Notes under the pieces: model-generated
The model's input: only the letters and a program-made list of their open reading frames with translations
Told to the model about the DNA's origin: nothing
The model's database searches: none
In this document: in pieces, positions 63,858 through 64,000 of the stretch
Layout: each line of letters opens with the position of its first letter
Numbering within the stretch: the stretch's first letter is position 1
Position numbers and translations under genes: made by a program
NCBI RefSeq assembly: GCF_019748715.1
Contig: NZ_JACLBZ010000033.1
Span: 1 to 64,000, forward strand
DNA: 64,000 nt
Direction of reading: 5' to 3'
From: Sporosarcina aquimarina
GTDB lineage: Bacteria; Bacillota; Bacilli; Bacillales_A; Planococcaceae

Positions 63858-64000
63858 TCACTCTTCACCCTGACAATATTCACGAATTAGTCGCGAGGCT
63901 TTGGACTGGCTAATTTGAAGATCTGTTGCTACTCCTCTGGAAGATCCAAATTTCTGATAGGATCTTCTGACCATCGTTCCCGCCACGTTATCCAATGCTT
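63858..64000 (-). CDS. C-terminal end of a sigma-54-type transcriptional regulator (partial)
   Basis: The minus strand, read from the window end, gives ALDNVAGTMVRRSYQKFG, then SSRGVATDLQISQSKASRLI, REYCQGEE, stop at 63858-63860. This is the TyrR/RocR-type HTH at the C-terminus of sigma-54-interacting regulators (usual form: YGSSRKVAKALGISQSTV). Only 47 codons are inside the window; the body lies beyond 64000. Confidence 0.65.
   Translation of the reverse strand, partial: ALDNVAGTMVRRSYQKFGSSRGVATDLQISQSKASRLIREYCQGEE

Overview
The window is a stretch of low-GC Gram-positive (Bacillales) chromosome. Strong AGGAGG-type ribosome binding sites, TTG/GTG starts, a Leu T-box leader, an LPXTG/sortase remnant, SLH domains, a YdaJKLMN-type exopolysaccharide operon and YodB/CatR-like regulation all point there. 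The overall character resembles Sporosarcina and other Planococcaceae; that placement is inference. No rRNA, tRNA, CRISPR array, prophage or intact insertion sequence was seen.

Layout. 1-386: unidentified structured non-coding DNA. 0.4-4.5 kb: YihY/BrkB-like membrane protein overlapping an OmpR-type two-component system, a small haem-copper-oxidase-like membrane protein and a secreted protein. 4.9-5.7 kb: a decayed class D sortase and LPXTG-protein fragment. 5.9-18.1 kb: an exopolysaccharide/c-di-GMP region with a PAS-GGDEF cyclase, YdaJ-, YdaK-, YdaL- (frameshifted), YdaM- and YdaN-like genes, a large 7TMR-DISM hybrid kinase, and a convergent REC-BTAD response regulator. 18.6-31.5 kb: mixed metabolism and transport genes (DUF5068 lipoprotein, MFS pump, methyltransferase, topoisomerase III, FAD monooxygenase, amine oxidase, LysE exporter, LysR, YiaA, TetR). 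32.1-38.6 kb: DsbA-like plus YdhR-like pair, an SLH protein, and a paralogous second hybrid kinase. 39.1-44.4 kb: a complete 2-aminoethylphosphonate uptake and degradation operon (ABC transporter, phnW, phnX). 44.4-46.6 kb: transposase remnant, small basic protein with O-methyltransferase behind a four-copy palindromic operator, and a csaA pseudogene. 46.9-54.9 kb: malonate locus (madLM divergent from GntR regulator-mdcHABC-mdcDE fusion-mdcG). 55-60.5 kb: RND pump with divergent TetR, then an HxlR regulator and azoreductase sharing an operator. 60.6-64 kb: T-box-controlled leuA, a copper-amine-oxidase-N-like secreted protein, and the 3' end of a further regulator.

Working together. In the polysaccharide region the upstream cyclase keeps a catalytic-type SGDEF but lacks the inhibitory-site Arg, while the YdaK-like protein has lost the catalytic motif but keeps an RxxD inhibitory site. 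This fits a producer/receptor pair driving the YdaMN synthase. The two hybrid kinases may sense envelope or carbohydrate state, one probably acting through the BTAD regulator. An 18-bp motif at identical spacing from a -10-like box precedes both the dead sortase gene and the polysaccharide operon, suggesting former co-regulation of surface functions. The ydaL frameshift is explained by a 10-bp deletion removing the HGYTH metal motif, so the pathway may be impaired in this strain unless this is a sequence error.

The malonate locus carries the same operator sequence in both divergent promoters, in each case overlapping the -10 region. No completely unknown multi-gene system was found; the strongest leads are the items scored highest in the findings.
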